A DNA stretch of 64,000 nt, from assembly GCF_013116745.1 (NCBI RefSeq), contig NZ_JABFOE010000003.1, positions 284,859 to 348,858 of the forward strand, written 5' to 3'. The translations under genes and the position numbers were made by a program. The notes beneath the pieces were generated by a model. It ran no database searches. It saw nothing but the letters and a program-made list of their open reading frames with translations, and was not told the DNA's origin. Below, piece by piece: positions 61,671 to 64,000 of this stretch. The first letter of the stretch is position 1. Each line of letters begins with the position of its first letter. This DNA comes from Arthrobacter sp. 260. GTDB taxonomy: Bacteria > Actinomycetota > Actinomycetes > Actinomycetales > Micrococcaceae.

Positions 61671-63755
61671 TCAGTTCTCCTGGTCGGTATCCTGTGCCTG
61701 GACCGCTGTGATTGCGACGGTATTGACGATATCTTCGACGGTGCAGCCACGGGAGAGGTCATTGACCGGCTTCCGGAGCCCCTGCAGGACCGGTCCCACC
61801 GCAACCGCGCCGGCCGACTGCTGGACCGCCTTATAGGTGTTGTTGCCCGTGTTGAGGTCGGGGAAAATGAAGACGGTGGCCTGGCCGGCCACTGAGGAAC
61901 CCGGCAACTTGGACTCGGCGACCGTCGCGTCGACGGCGGCGTCATACTGAATGGGTCCCTCCACCGGAAGGTCGGGCCGGCGTTCGCGCACCAGTTCGGT
62001 GGCACGGCGCACCTCGTCCACTGCACCCCCGGAGCCTGATTCACCGGTCGAGTAGGAGAGCATCGCCACCCGGGGGTTCACGCCGAACTGCTGGGCGGTC
62101 TCGGCCGATGCGATAGCGATATCGGCGAGCTGCTCGTCATTGGGGTCGGGGTTGACCGCGCAGTCACCGTAGACCAGGACTCGGTCGCGCAGCAGCATCA
62201 GGAAGACCGACGAGACAATTTTCACTCCCTCCTTGGTCTTCACGAACTCGAGCGCTGGGCGAATGGTGTTGGCGGTGGTGTGGGCTGCGCCGGACACCAT
62301 GCCGTCCACTTTCCCGAGCTGGACCATCATGGTCCCGAAGTAGGCGCCTTCCAGCATGCGCTCGCGGGCGCTTTCGATGGAAACGCCCTTGTGAGAGCGA
62401 AGCCGCGTGTACTCGGCGGCAAATTCCTCCCGGAGCTCCGAGGTGGCCGGGTCAATCAGGGTCAGCCCGGTCAGGTCGATACCCTGCCCGGCCGCGAGCT
62501 CCCGGACCTTCGCCTCCGGCCCCAGGATGGTGAGGTCGCAGACGTCCCGCCGGTGCAGGATCTCGGCTGCCCGGAGGATCCTCGGGTCCTGCCCCTCGGG
62601 CAGGACAATGTGCCGACGCTGGGACCGTGCCCGTTCGATCAGGTCGTGGAGGAATCGCAGCGGGGTCATCGTCAGTGCACGGGGCAACTCCAGCCGTTCA
62701 AGGAGTTCTGGCTCATCGACCTGCCGCGCCCAGGCGCCCAGGGCAGCGGCCGCCTTGCGCCGCAGCCCGGTGGCGATCTCGCCGCGCACCTCGCTGACCC
62801 GACGCGCCGCGGTGTACGTGTCGTCGTCGACAGCGAACACGGGGAACGGTGCCTGGGCGAGCAGGGAAAGGATCGTGGAGTCCGGGGCGAGGCCTCCGGT
62901 GAGGATCATCCCGGACGGGACCGGAAACTCGGCCGAGAAGGAGGACGCCAGGGTTGCCACCATGACGTCGGCACGGTCGCCGGGCACAATCACCAGGGCG
63001 CCGTCGGTGAGCTTGTGCAGGAAATTCCCCACGTTCATCGCGGCGACCTTGATCGACGCGACATCCCGTTCAAGGGTCGGGCTGCCGGCAATCTGACGGG
63101 CACCGAGCGCCCGCGCCACCTCGCCGACAGTGGGCCGGGAAATCTCGGCGAGTTCGGGAATCACATAGACGGGACGCCCGGAACGCCCCGGCCGGACCTG
63201 TGCACTGATCTCGGCGACGGCGTCGTCGGCGGCCCGGTTCACCATCATCGCCAGCAGCGAGACCTGCGCGGCGTCCAGTTCCCTGCGGGCGACGTCGACG
63301 GCGTCGGCCGCCTCGGGGACCGACATTTCCTTCGCGTTCACCACCGCCAGCACCATGGCACCCAGGTTGTTGGCCAACCGGGCGTTGAGATCGAACTCGA
63401 GGGCGGCGTCGTGCCCGCTGAGATCGGTGCCCTCGACGATGATGACGTCGCAGTCACGGGCGATCTCGCTGTAGATGGCAACGCAGCGGGTATCGATTTC
63501 TTCGCGCTGCCCCTTGACCAGCAGCGCCCGCGCCTCGGCGCGCGTGAGGCCGCCGCGCGCACGGGATGCGGGCAGGTCGAAGGTGCGCTGCATCAGGTTG
63601 ACCATCGGGTCCGCCTCCACGTCATCCCCCTCGACGATGGGCCGGAAGAATCCCACCCGGTCGGAGTGCCGGTGCAGCATGTCCGCCAACCCCAGTGAGA
63701 TCAGTGACTTTCCTGAGCCTTCGGTCATGGCGCTGACGTATATTCCACGAGTCAT
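61671..63755 (-). CDS. pta: Phosphate acetyltransferase, long form
   Basis: Converts acetyl-CoA and phosphate to acetyl phosphate and CoA. The 694-residue protein is the long actinobacterial/enterobacterial form: an N-terminal P-loop, dethiobiotin-synthetase-like domain (TEGSGKS, 11-17), a DRTGG domain (about 210-320), and the C-terminal catalytic PTA_PTB domain (about 370-690) with SYSTGESGSGG. The ATG at 63755 has GGAGG nine bases upstream; a start at 63845 would add 30 unmatched residues. It feeds acetate kinase, encoded nearby. Confidence 0.95.
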   Translation of the reverse strand: MTRGIYVSAMTEGSGKSLISLGLADMLHRHSDRVGFFRPIVEGDDVEADPMVNLMQRTFDLPASRARGGLTRAEARALLVKGQREEIDTRCVAIYSEIARDCDVIIVEGTDLSGHDAALEFDLNARLANNLGAMVLAVVNAKEMSVPEAADAVDVARRELDAAQVSLLAMMVNRAADDAVAEISAQVRPGRSGRPVYVIPELAEISRPTVGEVARALGARQIAGSPTLERDVASIKVAAMNVGNFLHKLTDGALVIVPGDRADVMVATLASSFSAEFPVPSGMILTGGLAPDSTILSLLAQAPFPVFAVDDDTYTAARRVSEVRGEIATGLRRKAAAALGAWARQVDEPELLERLELPRALTMTPLRFLHDLIERARSQRRHIVLPEGQDPRILRAAEILHRRDVCDLTILGPEAKVRELAAGQGIDLTGLTLIDPATSELREEFAAEYTRLRSHKGVSIESARERMLEGAYFGTMMVQLGKVDGMVSGAAHTTANTIRPALEFVKTKEGVKIVSSVFLMLLRDRVLVYGDCAVNPDPNDEQLADIAIASAETAQQFGVNPRVAMLSYSTGESGSGGAVDEVRRATELVRERRPDLPVEGPIQYDAAVDATVAESKLPGSSVAGQATVFIFPDLNTGNNTYKAVQQSAGAVAVGPVLQGLRKPVNDLSRGCTVEDIVNTVAITAVQAQDTDQEN

Positions 63756-63833
63756 TGACTCATCCTCCCAAACCACGGCGGCAGTAGCCATGACGGCGGG
63801 CACATCAGCGGGTTTTATCTGCGGATGGAGTGT

Positions 63834-63874
63834 TCCCGGGATCACCCGCGCACCTGTGGCGGGTGATCCCGGGA
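63834..63874. repeat. 16-bp perfect inverted repeat upstream of pta
   Basis: TCCCGGGATCACCCGC (63834-63849) and its exact complement (63859-63874) flank a nine-base loop. No T-run on either side. It could terminate a gene beyond the window or act on pta expression. Confidence 0.6.
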
Positions 63875-63960
63875 GCTGGCCGACGATTCGTGCAGTTGTG
63901 GCGGGGTGGGGAAGGGCCTAACCCCCCCCACTTTCTCTCCGTGCTCCCCACACAGCCGGG

Positions 63961-63982
63961 CCCCCCCCCCCCCCACCCCCCC
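63961..63982. other. Homopolymeric C tract at the window end
   Basis: Fourteen C, one A and seven C in a row, close to another C8 run at 63922-63929. This looks like low-quality sequence at a contig end rather than biology; bases after about 63920 should be treated with caution. Confidence 0.7.
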
Positions 63983-64000
63983 GGCCCCCACAATATTCTC

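Noticed and set aside
62280..63698. 472-codon plus-strand frame antisense to pta
   Set aside because: Gly/His/Arg-rich shadow of a clearly real gene; no motif.
1..64000. CRISPR array, insertion sequence or prophage
   Set aside because: No regularly spaced repeats, transposase, integrase or phage structural genes were seen.
63901..64000. G/C-rich end region as a biological repeat
   Set aside because: Homopolymer C runs at a window end are more likely sequencing or assembly error.

Overview
The window is about 64 kb of high-G+C DNA from an actinobacterium, most likely a member of the Micrococcaceae (Arthrobacter-like). Reasons are the G+C-rich codon use, frequent GTG starts, Lsr2, the mycobacterium-like order of the first 26 kb, a CitA/CitB-type two-component system beside tctCBA, and a fruR-fruK-fruA-ptsI-ptsH operon. 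Genus and species cannot be fixed from the sequence alone. I see no CRISPR array, transposase, integrase or prophage. The last ~40 bases are homopolymeric C and look like a poor contig end.

Region 1 (1-15.1 kb, all + strand) is housekeeping: the end of tilS, hpt, ftsH, then a tightly packed folE-folP-folB-folK folate block, DUF3180 and two PH-domain membrane proteins, a Rossmann/DUF2520 protein, panC, lysS with a small membrane protein, lsr2 and clpC. From memory this follows the M. tuberculosis order Rv3625c-Rv3596c, with panD and coaX missing between panC and lysS. Region 2 (15.2-20.8 kb) is an accessory insert: an S9 peptidase, an ArgA-like acetyltransferase, a CsbD stress protein and dhaK-dhaL-dhaM for PTS-dependent dihydroxyacetone phosphorylation. 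Region 3 (20.8-26.4 kb) resumes the mycobacterial order with mutY, an anchored membrane protein, disA and radA, followed by a FUSC-type membrane protein.

Region 4 (26.5-32.6 kb) is phosphate uptake: pstS-pstC-pstA-pstB behind a PHO-box-like direct repeat, then on the opposite strand a DUF47 (PhoU-like) protein and a PiT transporter. Region 5 (32.9-38.7 kb) is the least understood. It holds an uncharacterised actinobacterial protein, an ABC exporter, tRNA-Lys(UUU), two orphan small proteins, and a translationally coupled pair consisting of a protein with two tandem HTH-like segments and a seven-helix membrane protein. That pair is the best candidate here for an undescribed system.

Region 6 (38.7-50.1 kb) is carbon uptake: a CitB/CitA-type response regulator and kinase divergent from tctC-tctB-tctA, then a minus-strand operon fruR-fruK-fruA-ptsI-ptsH that makes the fructose PTS and the general PTS proteins together. 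EI from this operon would also supply phosphate to DhaM. Region 7 (50.2-64 kb) holds small membrane and stress proteins (DUF6458, GlsB/YeaQ, EcsC-like, DUF4282, DUF445), a glycerophosphodiester phosphodiesterase, a GH15 glucoamylase/trehalase-like enzyme, a zinc alcohol dehydrogenase, azlC-azlD, and ackA and pta separated by two small genes.

Regulatory signals that stand out are a recurring TANNNT-(6-7 nt)-start arrangement at eight genes, which implies leaderless transcripts; a ClgR-like site before clpC; a near-consensus promoter with a DeoR-type motif before fruR; and a terminator-like hairpin in the pstS leader.
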